This document shows positions 63,118 through 64,000 of a stretch of 64,000 nt of DNA, piece by piece; position 1 is the stretch's first letter; every line of letters starts with the position of its first letter. Where the stretch lies: contig OZ010616.1 in NCBI GenBank assembly GCA_963932145.1, positions 49,620,053 through 49,684,052 of the forward strand. Direction: 5' to 3'. Both the position numbers and the translations under genes were made by a program. The notes under the pieces are model-generated. The model made no database searches, was not told where the DNA came from, and was given only the letters and a program-made list of their open reading frames with translations. The DNA is from Acanthosepion lycidas (lineage: Eukaryota; Mollusca; Cephalopoda; Sepiida; Sepiidae).

Positions 63118-63660
63118 ATGGCTGGCAGGCCTTATAAAGAGTCAAGACACAAATTGACAATAAAAAGAAATTTGCAAGCATGGTGGCCAGGCTATTTGAG
63201 AGACATGAAAAAGTATGTTAAAAAATGCCCAAAGTGTGCAGAAATAAAGAAATTTAGGCAAACTAAAATTCACTCTTGGCCAAAAGAAATGGAACTATGG
63301 ATCATGCCTACATCAAAAGTATAGGACTATTTTTTATATTAGTCAACTTGTATTGAGGTTAGCATGAAAATATTAAAGTTGTGAATAGAAAAGCTGCTAA
63401 TGTGAAGCAGGTGTTGAGGATAGTGTTTTTGAGAAATGGAGTTTTAAAATTTGGTCTCCAACAATGCACCTGAGTTTTGTGAAGAAAGTTTATGTGCACA
63501 ATTAAAACATATTGGCTGCATTCTATACAAACACCACCTTACCACACACGCTCAAATGGAATTGCAGAGAGAATTGGTAAAAATGGTATTAAAAGCATTT
63601 TCTCCAGTGGATTGTGATCTAGAGTTATTTACCCAGACTATTCCTAAGTTATAGAGCTAT
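63118..63660 (+). pseudogene. Integrase of the Ty3-like element, broken
   Basis: 63118-63324 has RNLQAWWPGYLRDMKKYVKK and CPKC, the second half of the HHCC zinc domain; the sequence jumps from YKESRHKLTI to this point, so the histidine half is deleted. The core first aspartate block is degraded (63325-63440). 63451-63654 has SNNAPEF in place of SDNAPEF, so the second catalytic Asp is lost, and the HPQ..G..ER region with the catalytic Glu is altered (HAQMELQRE). Confidence 0.82.
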
Positions 63661-64000
63661 TCCACATGCAGGCAGAAGACAAAGCCATCTGCATTGATGG
63701 AAAGACAAATAAGAACAAATAAGAAATAAAATTGCAGTGTCATTTGCAATGAAAAAGTGCATGGTGCAGAAAGGACAAGGTTTTGAGTTCTGAAAAAGGT
63801 GAATTTTGTAGTGCAAAATGGATTTAACACAGCAGTGTTAACAAAGAAGGAACAGGGCATACTGGCTCACTAAGACCAATTCAGAACCACAAGAGAGCAT
63901 GAAGTTTTGTGGAAAAAGAAGAGGAAGAGAAAGCAAAAGAACAGACAATGTAAGAAAGGATGAATGAATTCAGTATTGAAAGGGATCAGGAAGACCACCA

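Larger units (their letters stand above)
61880..64000 (+). mobile_element. Ty3-like LTR retrotransposon remnant, internally deleted, cut by the window end
   Basis: Plus-strand order: gag with zinc knuckle, RNase H of the RT, integrase pieces. Protease and the RT palm are missing between 62590 and 62640. The integrase zinc-binding part is partly deleted, and there are stops and frameshifts throughout. No LTR was identified at the left; the right end is outside the window. Confidence 0.85.

Noticed and set aside
57449-64000. Conventional PGRMC third exon
   Set aside because: Searched by eye for an acceptor followed by KYxxVGxLL coding sequence in the right phase; none found, so it is either absent or outside the window.

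Overview
This is an AT-rich eukaryotic (metazoan) window dominated by decayed mobile elements and microsatellites. It holds parts of two host genes with GT-AG exon structure. The very long introns, dense (TA)n/(CA)n tracts, Penelope-like elements, mariner-type MITEs and RTE/jockey-like LINE remains fit a large mollusc genome, and a cephalopod is my best guess. That is inference; no marker in the window proves the species.

Host genes. (1) On the minus strand at 2036-2419 is the first coding exon (128 codons, phase-0 donor) of a protein I recognise as GRXCR-like (glutaredoxin domain-containing cysteine-rich family). Its remaining exons would lie left of the window. (2) On the plus strand a membrane-associated progesterone receptor component (PGRMC, cytochrome b5-like heme/steroid-binding protein) starts at 38869. 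Exon 1 is 38869-39178, intron 1 is about 18.1 kb, and exon 2 is 57293-57448. A candidate last exon at 60527-60636 joins in frame and has an AATAAA downstream. It does not carry the usual C-terminal sequence of the family, so it may be an alternative last exon, with the conventional exon beyond the window.

Mobile layer. The left 31 kb (outside the GRXCR exon) is a patchwork. It contains four palindromic MITEs with human MADE1-like termini, a nearly whole but broken Penelope-like element (RT plus GIY-YIG endonuclease, 7.06-9.55 kb) with one MITE nested in it, and a LINE with endonuclease and RT remains (9.55-12.6 kb, minus). Further on are a pogo/Tigger-like MITE, an IS630/mariner-type transposase remnant, a second LINE (26.2-28.2 kb, minus) with an inserted repeat that carries a perfect hairpin next to telomere-like repeats, and a second Penelope-like element (29.1-30.2 kb). 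A jockey/CR1-like LINE tail lies at 32.3-33.1 kb. Intron 1 of PGRMC holds two more 5'-truncated Penelope-like elements built as large inverted repeats, a mariner, several hairpins and SINE-like copies. A Ty3-like retrotransposon with internal deletions fills 61.9-64.0 kb.

Most notable pattern. Five separate loci carry Penelope-like terminal repeats. All five contain a hammerhead-ribozyme-like core (CUGANGA-like box, short stem, GAAA-like box), most as inverted pairs, and all abut (TA)n/(CA)n tracts. One pair is a perfect 123-bp inverted repeat flanking an endonuclease fragment inside the PGRMC intron.
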